A program made the translations under genes and the position numbers. From Candidatus Fredericiella danica (GTDB lineage: Bacteria > Chloroflexota > Anaerolineae > Caldilineales > Caldilineaceae): a DNA stretch of 64,000 nt. Under the pieces are notes generated by a model, which was not told the DNA's origin, made no database searches, and was given only the letters and a program-made list of their open reading frames with translations. Location of the stretch: the NCBI GenBank assembly GCA_016713335.1, contig JADJPH010000004.1, forward strand, positions 1-64,000, given 5' to 3'. Positions 10,176 through 19,624 of the stretch are shown in pieces; positions within the stretch are counted from its first letter, which is position 1; every line of letters begins with the position of its first letter.

Positions 10176-11219
10176 TTATTCTTCGCCTTTGAGCAGGCGA
10201 CGGTAGCTATCATAGCGACTGGGGGCGATGACGCCGTCAGCGACTGCATTGAGTACAGCGCAATCCGGTTCGTGATCATGGGTGCATCCGGGATAGTGGC
10301 AGGCATGCAGGAAGGGCGCCATCTCGCGAAAATAGAAGGGTAGATTGGATGGATCGATATCATACAGTCCGAGTTCGCGGATGCCCGGTGTGTCGGCGAC
10401 ATAGGTGTTGGTGCCAAAGGGCAGCGGGAGCAGGTGCGCAGCCCGTGTGGTGTGTTTGCCCTTGTCCATAAAATCGCGGAGTTCACCGGTCTTGATTTGC
10501 AGGTCAGGTTCGACGGCATTGAGCAGGCTGCTCTTGCCGACGCCGCTTGGTCCGGCGAGGACGCTGATCCGATCGGCCAGCAAGTCGCGGAGGGCATCAA
10601 TGCCAATGTGTTGTTCCGCGCTGGCGTAGATGACCTGGTAGCCGATGTGCGCATAAAGCCCAAAGATCGCCTCAGCGGCGGCGAGACCGACCAGGTCGAT
10701 CTTGTTGGCCACGATCGTCACGGGCAATTGGTTTGCCTCGGCGACGACGAGGAACCGATCTAGCATCCGGACATGGGGTTCCGGGCGCGCGGCGGCGAAG
10801 ACGATGACGGCCTGATCGGGGTTGGCCAGGATCACGTCTTCGGCCGGGGTTTCGATCCCTGGGTGCTGGCGGCTCAGCACGCTGGTGCGGGGATCGATGC
10901 GTTCGATCTGGCCTTTATTGGCGGCAATCGGTTGGACCCACACGCGATCGCCGACGGCGACGAGCGTGTCCTTTCCTCTTTCTTGCAGCAGGCGTCCGCG
11001 CACTTCGCATAGCAACGAAGTGGATTCGGCGCCAGGCGTCTGGTCAAGCATGCGGACATCGAAGTGATGCCCACGGCCACGCGTCACGATGCCGTGCAGC
11101 AGTACATTAGAATCCCGCTTGGCGACTGGTTTCCGGCTCCGCTTTTCACGGTAGGTGCGTTCGGCCTGATCTTCGTAGCCCTGATAATCGTCGTCACTAT
11201 CGGTCGATTGAGGTGGCAA
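10176..11219 (-). CDS. rsgA: ribosome small subunit-dependent GTPase A
   Basis: A circularly permuted GTPase of 347 residues that helps late maturation of the 30S subunit. An N-terminal OB-fold is seen around GDRVWVQPI. The G motifs follow in permuted order: VANKIDLVG (G4), LAGPSGVGKSSLLN (G1), KGKHTT (G2 region) and VADTPGIREL (G3). The C-terminal zinc site is CHYPGCTHDHEPDC. The first 35 residues are acidic then basic and low in complexity. It follows maf on the same strand by about 90 bases. Confidence 0.93.
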   Translation of the reverse strand: MPPQSTDSDDDYQGYEDQAERTYREKRSRKPVAKRDSNVLLHGIVTRGRGHHFDVRMLDQTPGAESTSLLCEVRGRLLQERGKDTLVAVGDRVWVQPIAANKGQIERIDPRTSVLSRQHPGIETPAEDVILANPDQAVIVFAAARPEPHVRMLDRFLVVAEANQLPVTIVANKIDLVGLAAAEAIFGLYAHIGYQVIYASAEQHIGIDALRDLLADRISVLAGPSGVGKSSLLNAVEPDLQIKTGELRDFMDKGKHTTRAAHLLPLPFGTNTYVADTPGIRELGLYDIDPSNLPFYFREMAPFLHACHYPGCTHDHEPDCAVLNAVADGVIAPSRYDSYRRLLKGEE

Positions 11220-11311
11220 GCGCTACTCCTCTTCGGGTGCACGGTTGATGGCGAGCAGCATCCACCATTTCCGGTGCACCGTTCGAGTGTATCGCGCTAC
11301 CGTGATGGATG

Positions 11312-11993
11312 TCAATCAATTGGCAGGTCGATATGGGTTGAGTGCGCCAGATGCGTTGCACAACATGAAAATGTGTTGAACGCGCTACATGCCTGGGTTG
11401 CCGGGATTGGCGTGCGGACGCCAAATTGGGCCAAGAGGTCGGAAAAGTCGGCCAGCGGAAGCCCCATGACGCCTGCGTAGCAGCCATCCAATGCGGACAC
11501 CGGATTGAAGCCCCGGTGTTGGATGCCATAAGCGCCCGCCTTGTCGAGGGGATCGCCGGACAGCACGTACACATCGATTTCCTGATCGGTATAGTCTCGC
11601 ATCCAGACTGTCGTCGTATTGACGCGTTGCAGCCGTGCCCCTTCGCCGGTGCGCAGCAGGCAGATCGCGCTGATCACCTGGTGTGAGCGATTGCGGAGCA
11701 GGCGGAGCATGTGGCCCGCATCGTCTGGATCGACCGGCTTGCCAAGGATGACGCCATCGACCGCGACGGTCGTGTCGGAGGCAACGATGATAGCCGATGC
11801 CCCTGCGGGCTGGCGGCGTGCGGCGACTGCGGCGGCTTTGGCGGCGGCAAGGCGGAGTGTCATTTCCAGCGGCGCTTCGCCGGCGAGCGGCGTCTCATCG
11901 ATGTCGGCAACGGCAACGGTGAAATCAAGCCCCAGATCACGTAGGAATTGTTGCCTTCGGAGGCTGCCAGAAGCAAGGATAATTGGGTGGCAT
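11312..11993 (-). CDS. maf: Maf-type nucleoside triphosphate pyrophosphatase (frameshifted near the start)
   Basis: Maf proteins hydrolyse non-canonical or methylated NTPs. The main frame carries SDTTVAVDGVILGKP and KAGAYGIQ, and ends with the usual LPLADFSDLLAQFGV. The expected N-terminus IILASGSLRRQQFLRDLG is in the same frame but has no start codon. An ATG at 11993 one frame over would read MPP directly into IILASGS if one C is dropped from the CCC at about 11985-11988. The gene is therefore probably intact with one extra base in the assembly. The C-terminus runs some 25 residues beyond the usual end with low similarity to anything I know. Confidence 0.82.
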
Positions 11994-12141
11994 AGGTTCG
12001 GTAAGCATCATGTTCATTATGCTACAGAAAGGTAGGCGAAATATCAAACGCGGGACTGATTGTTGCAGGGACTTGTCCGGAGCGCTTGCGTATGGCACAC
12101 TATCTGTAGTGGTAACCTCGCATAGAAGCAGGACGTGACCA

Positions 12142-13182
12142 ATGTCAACTCGCACTGTACGAACAACGAAAATGCCGGTAAAAATGGCGCTGATTGGCTG
12201 TGGTGGTATGGCGCGTTACCATGCTGCGCAGATCCTGCGGCACCAGGGGGCTACGGAAATCCGGGTGGTTTGCGAACCGTCGCTGCTTGCCTATGCCCAG
12301 TTTTCGGCGCTCTTTGAAGATGTTGGCCTTAAGCCGCCACCGAATGAGCCTGATCTGCAGCGGCTGCTGCAGGAATACTCGCAAGAGGTGCAAGCAGCAT
12401 TCATCATCACGCCGCACGTCTACCATCACGATCAGGCAACCGCCTGTCTGGAAGCCGGGGTGGATGTGCTGCTTGAAAAGCCGATGGTGATGTCGGCGGC
12501 GGAGGCGCGTTCGCTCATTGCGACCCGCGATAGAACGGGCCGGTTGCTCGTGGTGGCGTTTAACGGCAGTCTCTCGCCTGAAATTCGCACGGCGGTCAAA
12601 ATGTTGCGACGCGGTGACCTGGGGCGGCTGATCAATATTCATGCGGTGGTCTGGCAAAACTGGAATGGGTTGACTGCCAATACCTGGCGTCAGGCGCCGG
12701 CGATGTCGGGCGGTGGCTTCCTGTTTGATACAGGCGCGCACCTGCTCAACACGACCGCAGATCTGGCGGGTGAGGAATTTGTGGAAGTTGCGGCCTGGCT
12801 TGACGACAGCGGGCGCGACGTTGATATCAACGGTGTCGTCATGGCGCGGTTGGCGTCCGGCGCATTTGTGGCGCTGAGCGGCTGCGGCGACACGATTGAG
12901 TCCTGTGCGTCGGACGTACGCGTTTTCTGTAGTGAAGGGATGCTGCGCACCGGCGTCTGGGGTGAGCGGCTTGAGGTGCAACGGCGCGGTGAAGCTGAGT
13001 TGGCGCCGGTGGACGTTGGTGTTTCACGCGTCGCCTGGGAGCAATTCTTGGCCGTGCGCTCTGGACAGATTCCCAACCCCTCACCGCCAGAGGTTGGCCT
13101 GCGCATGGCGCAGTTGTGGGACATGATCAAGCTGTCGGCTGCTACTGGCGGTCGGCCGGTGATGATGAAAGATGTGATTTGA
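12142..13182 (+). CDS. Gfo/Idh/MocA family NAD(P)-dependent oxidoreductase
   Basis: Encodes 346 residues with an N-terminal Rossmann fold (MALIGCGGMARYHAAQIL) and the family's LLEKPMVMSAAEARSL motif at about residues 111-126. The C-terminal dimerisation and substrate domain includes GGGFLFDTGAHLLNTTADL, which contains the catalytic-type Asp and His. These enzymes oxidise or reduce sugars and inositols. The substrate cannot be read from sequence. It is followed 73 bases later by a ThuA-like gene; this pairing is common in sugar-derivative catabolism, so a joint role in trehalose- or glucoside-type metabolism is plausible. Confidence 0.88.
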   Translation: MSTRTVRTTKMPVKMALIGCGGMARYHAAQILRHQGATEIRVVCEPSLLAYAQFSALFEDVGLKPPPNEPDLQRLLQEYSQEVQAAFIITPHVYHHDQATACLEAGVDVLLEKPMVMSAAEARSLIATRDRTGRLLVVAFNGSLSPEIRTAVKMLRRGDLGRLINIHAVVWQNWNGLTANTWRQAPAMSGGGFLFDTGAHLLNTTADLAGEEFVEVAAWLDDSGRDVDINGVVMARLASGAFVALSGCGDTIESCASDVRVFCSEGMLRTGVWGERLEVQRRGEAELAPVDVGVSRVAWEQFLAVRSGQIPNPSPPEVGLRMAQLWDMIKLSAATGGRPVMMKDVI

Positions 13183-13255
13183 CATAAATTGTGCGCGCCG
13201 CAAGCGCCATCGCAGCGGCGGCGCGCACGTTGGACTTCACTTTTGTTCAATAGAG

Positions 13256-13990
13256 ATGAGGATGATGATGATTCGGGTTACGGTGTGGAGTGAGTATCGT
13301 CACGAGAAGCGGAACCCCAAGATTGCCGAGATTTATCCAGACGGCATGCATGGGGCGATAGCCAGGTCGTTGTCAGATGCAGGCTTTGCGGTGCGGACCG
13401 CAACCCTGGACGAGCCCGAGCACGGCCGCACCGAAGATGTGTTGGCGACTACGGACGTGATGACCTGGTGGGGACACATGGCGCACGGTGACGTGAGCGA
13501 TGCCATTGTCGAGCGCGTGCACAAGCGCGTGTTGGAGGGGATGGGCTTGATCGTGCTGCACTCTGGGCATTTTTCGAAGATTTTCAAGCGGCTCATGGGC
13601 ACCTCTTGCGATTTGCGGTGGCGCGAGGCCGGCGAGCGCGAGCGCTTGTGGGTTGTATCGCCCGGTCATCCGATTGTCGAGGGCATTGGTGAGGCTTTTG
13701 AAATTCCGCATGAGGAGATGTACGGCGAGTTTTTTGACATTCCGGAACCGGACGAACTTGTTCTTCTAAGTTGGTTCCAGGGCGGTGACGTTTTCCGGAG
13801 CGGTTGCTGCTACCATCGGGGCCGGGGCAAGATCTTCTATTTCCGGCCTGGGCACGAAACCTATCCGACCTATTATCAGCCGGAAGTGCAGCGTGTGATT
13901 GCCAATGCCGTCAAGTGGGCCGCCCCGGTGGCGCGCCCGGCGACAAGTTTCGGCCATCGTCCGGAGCCGCTGGAGGACTTGCACGTCTAG
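13256..13990 (+). CDS. ThuA-like trehalose utilisation family protein
   Basis: Encodes about 244 residues. The sequence from IRVTVWSEYRHE through DVMTWWGHMAHGDV, GLIVLHSGHFSKIF and GKIFYFRPGHETYPTYY matches the ThuA/class I glutamine amidotransferase-like fold, where the conserved LHSGH region sits at the elbow position. ThuA proteins act in keto-trehalose or related sugar catabolism, often with Gfo/Idh/MocA oxidoreductases such as the one just upstream. Several ATGs occur in a row (13256 to about 13268); the GAGG close by suggests one of the later ones. Its TAG overlaps the likely GTG start of hypF. Confidence 0.8.
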   Translation: MRMMMIRVTVWSEYRHEKRNPKIAEIYPDGMHGAIARSLSDAGFAVRTATLDEPEHGRTEDVLATTDVMTWWGHMAHGDVSDAIVERVHKRVLEGMGLIVLHSGHFSKIFKRLMGTSCDLRWREAGERERLWVVSPGHPIVEGIGEAFEIPHEEMYGEFFDIPEPDELVLLSWFQGGDVFRSGCCYHRGRGKIFYFRPGHETYPTYYQPEVQRVIANAVKWAAPVARPATSFGHRPEPLEDLHV

Positions 13991-16404
13991 TGGCGCCTGT
14001 CGGCTTGGTGAATGAGATTGAGTCTGCACTTCGACCTGACCATGCTCGCTGGCGGGTCGAAGTGCGAGGTGTTGTCCAGGGCGTCGGTTTCCGTCCCCAT
14101 GTGTACCGGATTGCAACCGAACTTGCTTTGGCCGGGTTTGTGGGCAATGACGCCGGCGGCGTGTTTATTGAGGTTGAAGGTCCGCCGGAGACGCTGGAGT
14201 CATTCTGTCGCCGGTTGGCCACCGAAGCGCCGCCCCTTGCACATATCGACGAAATTGTGGTTGCGGTAGAGCCGGCACAGGGTGAAGCCGGCTTCCGGAT
14301 TGTGATGTCGGCGCACAACGCGGCGGCTACCACGCTCGTCTCACCCGATCTCTGTCTGTGTGAAGATTGCCGGCGTGAATTGCTCGACCCGAAAAACCGC
14401 CGGTATCTGTACCCATTTATCAATTGCACGAACTGCGGACCGCGCTTCACCATCATTGGCAGCACCCCGTACGACCGCCCCGCGACCACGATGGCGGATT
14501 TTTTGATGTGTCCTGCGTGCCAGGCGGAATACGACGATCCGGCAAATCGGCGCTTCCATGCACAGCCAAATGCATGTCCGGTGTGTGGTCCACGTGTTGA
14601 GTTCCGATGGTCGGAAGATCCGACGGGGTCGAGTTTCAACGAATTACGCGCTCGGTTCGACGGCGAGTGCTATGGTCATACCGCGATTGCGGCATGCAAA
14701 GCAGTGTTGGCTGCCGGCGGCATCGTTGCGATCAAGGGTATAGGGGGCTTTCATCTGGCCTGCGATGCCACGAACGAAGCGGCCGTGGCGCGCCTGCGCC
14801 TGCGGAAAGGCCGGCCGCACAAGCCGTTTGCCGTCATGGGTGCGGATCTGGAGAGCACCGCTGCCATCGCACGGCTTGAACCAGGGGTAGCTGAACTGTT
14901 GTCGTCCCGCGAGCGCCCCATCGTGCTGGTTTCCAAGCGCAGCGGCGGTGGATTGGCGCCGGGCGTGGCGCCGGGAACGGGCAACGTTGGTGTCATGCTG
15001 CCCTATGCGCCACTGCACTGGGTGCTCTTCTATGAGCAGGCCGGCGAAGTCCCTGCGCCACGTGTGTTGGTGATGACATCCGGCAACCTTTCTGAGGAGC
15101 CGATTGTCTACCATGATGACGACGCACTGACGCAGCTATCGACGCTGGTGGATGCATTTCTGTTGCATAACCGGCGCATCCAGGTTCCCTGCGACGACTC
15201 AGTGATGGGTCATATGGGTGCGATCGAAATCCCGCTGCGCCGCTCGCGCGGCTATGCACCGTTTCCGGTCAAGTTGCCAGTGCGCGTGCCGCCAACGTTG
15301 GCGGTAGGGGGCGAACTGAAGGCAACATTCTGTCTGGCGGCCGGGCGCGATGCCATCATGAGCCAGCATGTGGGGGACATGGAGAATCAGGCGACCGTCG
15401 CTGCCTTCGAACGTAGCGTGGCGCATTTTCAACGCCTCTTCCGAATTGAGCCGGAGATTCTGGCCTGTGACATGCATCCCGGTTATCACTCGCGCCGCTG
15501 GGCAGAAGCCAATCAGGGGAGTCGCCCTTGTGTTGCGGTGCAACATCATCATGCCCATGTTGCGGCCCTGATGGCAGAAAACGAACTTGACGGCAGCGCC
15601 CCCGTAATCGGGTTCAGTTTTGATGGAACGGGATATGGTCTCGACGGCGCGATTTGGGGTGGCGAAATCCTGCTCTGCGACTATACTGGCTTCAAGCGAC
15701 TTGGCCACTTGCGTTATGCGCCCTTGCCTGGGGGGGATGCGGCCATCCGGCGGCCCTATCGGATTGCGCTTGCCCAGTTGTGGGCTGCCGGCATTGAGTG
15801 GGACAGTCGCCTTCCCGCCGTCACGACGTGCCCACCCCTTGAACGCGATGTCCTGCGACAGCAACTCGAAAAGGGGGTTCAGGTTGCACCTACCAGCAGC
15901 ATGGGGCGTCTTTTTGATGCTGTGGCGGCGCTGGTTGGGGTCGTGGAGATTGCGACTTACGAAGGCCACGCCGCAATGGAGCTTGAAGCCCTGGCCGCGG
16001 CCTGGGGTGCATGCGAGCAGCCCTATGCATTTACGCTTCACGAAGGTGGAGAAATGATGTTGGTGGATCCCGAATCTGTACTGAAGCCATTGATCTCCGA
16101 TATCATGAATGGCAGCCCGTTGGGGTTGATTGCAGCGCGGTTTCATGGGGCGGTAACGGATTTGATTGCGCAGGCTGCGGCGATGATACGCCGGCAGACC
16201 GGCGTTGATTGTGTTGCGCTGAGCGGCGGCGTCTTTCAGAATTTGACGCTCTTGAGTGACGCCACCGAAAAGCTGCAGTCAAATGGAGTTCGAACGTTGG
16301 TTCACCGGCGCGTGCCGGCCAACGACGGGGGCATTGCGTTGGGCCAGGCCATGATCGCCGCCAAGACCGTGCACCAACCGGCAATGTCCACGGCGGTGCA
16401 CTAG
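13990..16404 (+). CDS. hypF: carbamoyltransferase HypF ([NiFe] hydrogenase maturation)
   Basis: An intact protein of about 800 residues. The open frame extends upstream into thuA, but GTG 13990 (overlapping the thuA stop) or GTG 14008 gives the family N-terminus. In order it has an acylphosphatase domain (VRGVVQGVGFRPHVYR), two zinc fingers of the form CxxC-x18-CxxC (CLCEDC with INCTNCGPR, then CPAC with ACPVCGP), a YrdC-like domain (GGFHLACDATNEAAV, LRKGRPHKPFAVM) and a Kae1-like domain (VAVQHHHAHVAALMAE, GFSFDGTGYG, ALSGGVFQN). HypF makes the carbamoyl group that becomes the CN ligands of the NiFe site. No other hyp or hydrogenase gene lies in the window. Confidence 0.95.
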   Translation: MAPVGLVNEIESALRPDHARWRVEVRGVVQGVGFRPHVYRIATELALAGFVGNDAGGVFIEVEGPPETLESFCRRLATEAPPLAHIDEIVVAVEPAQGEAGFRIVMSAHNAAATTLVSPDLCLCEDCRRELLDPKNRRYLYPFINCTNCGPRFTIIGSTPYDRPATTMADFLMCPACQAEYDDPANRRFHAQPNACPVCGPRVEFRWSEDPTGSSFNELRARFDGECYGHTAIAACKAVLAAGGIVAIKGIGGFHLACDATNEAAVARLRLRKGRPHKPFAVMGADLESTAAIARLEPGVAELLSSRERPIVLVSKRSGGGLAPGVAPGTGNVGVMLPYAPLHWVLFYEQAGEVPAPRVLVMTSGNLSEEPIVYHDDDALTQLSTLVDAFLLHNRRIQVPCDDSVMGHMGAIEIPLRRSRGYAPFPVKLPVRVPPTLAVGGELKATFCLAAGRDAIMSQHVGDMENQATVAAFERSVAHFQRLFRIEPEILACDMHPGYHSRRWAEANQGSRPCVAVQHHHAHVAALMAENELDGSAPVIGFSFDGTGYGLDGAIWGGEILLCDYTGFKRLGHLRYAPLPGGDAAIRRPYRIALAQLWAAGIEWDSRLPAVTTCPPLERDVLRQQLEKGVQVAPTSSMGRLFDAVAALVGVVEIATYEGHAAMELEALAAAWGACEQPYAFTLHEGGEMMLVDPESVLKPLISDIMNGSPLGLIAARFHGAVTDLIAQAAAMIRRQTGVDCVALSGGVFQNLTLLSDATEKLQSNGVRTLVHRRVPANDGGIALGQAMIAAKTVHQPAMSTAVH

Positions 16405-16450
16405 CGAATGCAACTTCACCAGCGTGGAGTAAGACTGGAAGTGGCTTGCT

Positions 16451-17896
16451 ATGGAACTGATCAGCAAGGTCTTGATTGTTGACGATGAACCGATCGCCCG
16501 TGAGTCGCTGGAGGCGCTCCTGGCGGGCGAGGCCTATGATCTTTACTTTGCCGGCAGCGGCGTTGAGGGTTTGGCCAAGGCCGCTGCCGTGCGACCAGAT
16601 GCCGTGCTCTTGGATGTCATGATGCCGGGCATGGACGGTTTCGAGGTTTGTCGCCGGCTGCGAAGCGATCCATAGTTGGAACAGGTTGCGATCATCATGA
16701 TCACGGCACTGGACGATCGTGCCTCGCGATTGGCCGGGCTGCGCTGGCGCAGATGAGTTTCTGTCCAAACCCTTTGACAGCGTAGAACTAAAAACGCGTC
16801 TGCAGACGATTGCGCATCTTGGCCGTTATCGCCGGTTAATTGCGGAGCGGACGCGCTTTGAGTGGATGGTCGAGCAGTCAGAAGAAGGGTACCTGGTGCT
16901 CGATGCAAATGGCCTGTTGCAGTACGCCAACCCGCGGGCCAGCGCCTTGCTTGTTTTGACGCAAGTTGACCTTGGGCGCCCGTTTCTGGAAGTCGCACTG
17001 CGTTCCTATCGCCTTGAACCCAGTGCCCTTTGGCAACAGTGGGCAGAAACAAAGGGACTTTCGCGGGGCCGTGCTTTATGGTCCAGCCTGAAACCGTGAC
17101 TGCGCGTGCCTTCTGGCTGCGCGCGGACGGCATGGATCTGCCGGATGCGGGTTCGATTGGCCGGGTGGTGCGTCTACACGATGTGACATCGCAGATGAGC
17201 AACTATCAAGATATGCGGAGGTTTCACACGTCTGTCGTGCACAAACTGCGCACGCCGTTGATTGCCATGCACGGCAGTTTTTCGTTGCTGGCCAGTTATG
17301 GCAATGAAATGTCCGGGGCCGAAGTTGAGGAATTTGCGCGCACGGCGCTCCAGGGAATTGAGCGATTGAAAGGCGAAATCGATGATGTGCTGCAATACAT
17401 CAACGCACCTGTCCTTGCGATTTCGGGCGAGACGATCCAACTCCAGCAGTTGCCCGACAAAGCCACGGAAATTGGCGCCCAACTCGGCGTGGAAAGTATT
17501 ACCGTCACTGTGCCGCCTGGGATGGATGAGGTCAGCATCTCGCTGACGCCCCAGGCGTTGGATACGATCCTCTGGGAATTGTTCGAGAACTCGACAAAGT
17601 TCCACCCCGACCATGCGCCAAAGGTGGAGGTTATTGTCACCCAGACGGATGTAAACGCATTGACGGTCCTCATTCGTGATGACGGCGTGACGCTTTCACC
17701 GGAGCAGTTGCGGTGGGTCTGGACCCCCTATATTCAAGGCGAAAAGTATTTTACTGGAGAAGCGCCCGGCATGGGGCTGGGGTTGGCCCTGGTCGCGGCG
17801 TTGATTTGGCATGTCGGCGGCGACGTAACATTGAACAATCGGAATGATGGCCCGGGCGTTGAGGTCTGGCTCCATCTACCCACCTTTGAAGAGTGA
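16451..17896 (+). CDS. receiver-PAS-histidine kinase protein (one in-frame TAG and two frameshifts)
   Basis: The protein begins with a receiver domain (VLIVDDEPIARESL, VLLDVMMPGMDGFEV) and reads RRLRSDP then TAG at 16673. Past the stop the same frame continues as LEQVAIIMITALDDRAS, exactly what a receiver should show. A frame change near 16735 leads to ADEFLSKPF, closing the receiver, then a PAS-like segment (EWMVEQSEEGYLVLDANGLLQYANPRA). A second change near 17075 leads to the H-box VVHKLRTPLIAMHGS and an ATPase domain with ENSTKFHPDH, GEAPGMGLGLALV. Such receiver-first kinases relay or integrate signals in the cytoplasm; no sensor or membrane segment is seen. Because both sides of all breaks fit, I treat it as one gene. 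Confidence 0.75.
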
Positions 17897-17909
17897 AAAG
17901 GAACGACAG

Positions 17910-18653
17910 ATGGCCAGTGGCTTCTATGTGCCGGAACGGGTGATGCTCATCTTTGCCCACCCTGATGATATTGAGTTTGGCTGTGCCGGAACCGTCGCCC
18001 GTTGGGTGAAAGCGGGTGCAGAGATCGCGTACGTGCTGGTCACGAGTGGCGATGTCGGCATTGCGCGGGCCGATATTACGCGTACGGAGGCCGCAGCCTT
18101 GCGCGAGCAAGAGCAACTGGACGCAGCGGCAGTCGTTGGCGTTCAGGATGTCGTCTTTCTGCGCGAGCCCGACGGGCTTGTCGTCAATACGCTGGATCTG
18201 CGGCGCCGACTTGTGCGCGAGATCAGGCGGTTTCGGCCCGAAGTTGTGGTTTGCGGGGATCCGACAGCATTCTTTGTGGACAGCAACTATATCAACCATC
18301 CCGACCATCGGGCGGTGGCAGCGGCGGCGATTGATGCTGTCTTCCCTGCAGCTGGGCAGCCGCATGTCTTTGAGGAACTTGCGGGTGAAGGGTTGGCGGC
18401 CCACAAGGTGCGCAAGGTCTATGTGAATGGGTTTGGCGGCGGCGACACTTTTGTGAACATCACCGACACGATCGATCTCAAAATTGAAGCATTGCGCAAG
18501 CATGTGAGTCAGATGGGTGAATGGGACCCGGAGCCAATGCTGCGCACGTGGTCGCAGGAATCGGCCAGGGGCAAGGAGATGGAGTACGCGGAGCCATTCC
18601 GCGTGATCACGCTCGTGAGTGACGAAGAGTGGGCGAAGCGGGTCGCCAACTAG
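17910..18653 (+). CDS. PIG-L/LmbE-family deacetylase
   Basis: Encodes 247 residues. The zinc-site motif AHPDDIEFGCAGT appears near the N-terminus, and INHPDHRAVAAAAIDAVF near residue 130 supplies the third metal ligand. Family members remove N-acetyl groups from GlcNAc conjugates such as mycothiol or bacillithiol precursors and GlcNAc-PI. ATG 17910 is chosen because AAAAGGA precedes it by eight bases; the open frame upstream overlaps the kinase. It lies 13 bases after the kinase stop. Substrate not determined. Confidence 0.88.
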   Translation: MASGFYVPERVMLIFAHPDDIEFGCAGTVARWVKAGAEIAYVLVTSGDVGIARADITRTEAAALREQEQLDAAAVVGVQDVVFLREPDGLVVNTLDLRRRLVREIRRFRPEVVVCGDPTAFFVDSNYINHPDHRAVAAAAIDAVFPAAGQPHVFEELAGEGLAAHKVRKVYVNGFGGGDTFVNITDTIDLKIEALRKHVSQMGEWDPEPMLRTWSQESARGKEMEYAEPFRVITLVSDEEWAKRVAN

Positions 18654-18670
18654 CCAAAGGGCTGCAAGTG

Positions 18671-19624
18671 ATGACGAGCGCTCAACGATATAAAGCCGGC
18701 GCAATTGTGCTGGCGGTGTTGCTGTTTGTCCTGTGCGCTCCTCAGGCGCTCCAGAGCGCGGATCAAGCGCCGCAGTTTGACGGCGCCAATGCGCTTGCGG
18801 TAGCCACCTATCTGGCGGGGGATATCGGGGATCGTGCGGCGGGAACTTCGGGCGAAGAGGCGGCGGTTGCCTGGCTGGCAGAGCAGTTTGCGGACCTTGG
18901 GTATGAGGTCGAGTTGCAACCGTTTCAGATTGTGCGCAACGCGGTGCCGTATACGGCAACCAATGTCATCGCCACCAAACCTGGCATCGCAGGCTACGAT
19001 ACCATCACCGTGGGCGCCCATTTGGACACAGTGTTGCGCACACCTGACGGACTTTTTGGTGGGCCTGGCGCCAACGACAATGCCTCTGGTACGGCAATCA
19101 TGCTGGAAAGCGCCCGTTTGCTTTCGACCGAATCCGTGTCGACAACGGTCAAATTCATTGCGTTTAGCGCCGAAGAGATAGGATTGACGGGTTCATTCTA
19201 TTACGTGACCCACATGCGCCCGATCGACCGGGTGCGGGCGATGGGGATGATCAATATTGACTGTGCAGGGCTCGGCGACGTGCTTGGGCTGCATGTGTTT
19301 CGCGAGCAGGATCTAGCGTTCGCTGAGGGGTTGGGGATCGACGCCGACGTGATCTCGCGGGCGGAGTTTATGTTTAGCGATCACATCCCGTTTGCGGTAT
19401 ATGGCGTGCCAGGCGTATTGGTGAACCACCGCCCAGCCACGGGCCACGCCTGTGGGCCGGATTATCACAAACCGGAGGATACCCCGGACAAGTTGGAGCA
19501 ATCCGCACTGGCGCGCGCCGGGGCCGCAGTCGTGACCGGAATATATGCGCTATCCGAGCAGGCCCAGCCCTATACAGTCCATTGGATGCACTTTCCCAGT
19601 GTCGGCCGGAACTTTGACAATTAG
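18671..19624 (+). CDS. secreted M28-family zinc aminopeptidase
   Basis: Starts with a signal peptide (MTSAQRYKAG followed by a hydrophobic Leu/Val core ending near Ala-Leu-Gln-Ser-Ala). The M28 metal ligands are visible: GAHLDTVL (His, Asp), GANDNASGTA (bridging Asp), SAEEIGLTGS (catalytic and metal Glu), INIDCAG (Asp) and a C-terminal RPATGHACGPDYH. The mature enzyme is about 290 residues, a standard length. It probably releases N-terminal residues from peptides outside the cell. ATG 18671 is preferred over an upstream in-frame start inside the previous gene. Its stop overlaps by four bases the stop of the converging hybrid kinase. Confidence 0.88.
   Translation: MTSAQRYKAGAIVLAVLLFVLCAPQALQSADQAPQFDGANALAVATYLAGDIGDRAAGTSGEEAAVAWLAEQFADLGYEVELQPFQIVRNAVPYTATNVIATKPGIAGYDTITVGAHLDTVLRTPDGLFGGPGANDNASGTAIMLESARLLSTESVSTTVKFIAFSAEEIGLTGSFYYVTHMRPIDRVRAMGMINIDCAGLGDVLGLHVFREQDLAFAEGLGIDADVISRAEFMFSDHIPFAVYGVPGVLVNHRPATGHACGPDYHKPEDTPDKLEQSALARAGAAVVTGIYALSEQAQPYTVHWMHFPSVGRNFDN

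Noticed and set aside
13804..13989. Upstream extension of hypF to 13804
   Set aside because: It overlaps thuA in another frame and has no similarity to HypF; the family N-terminus begins after 13990.
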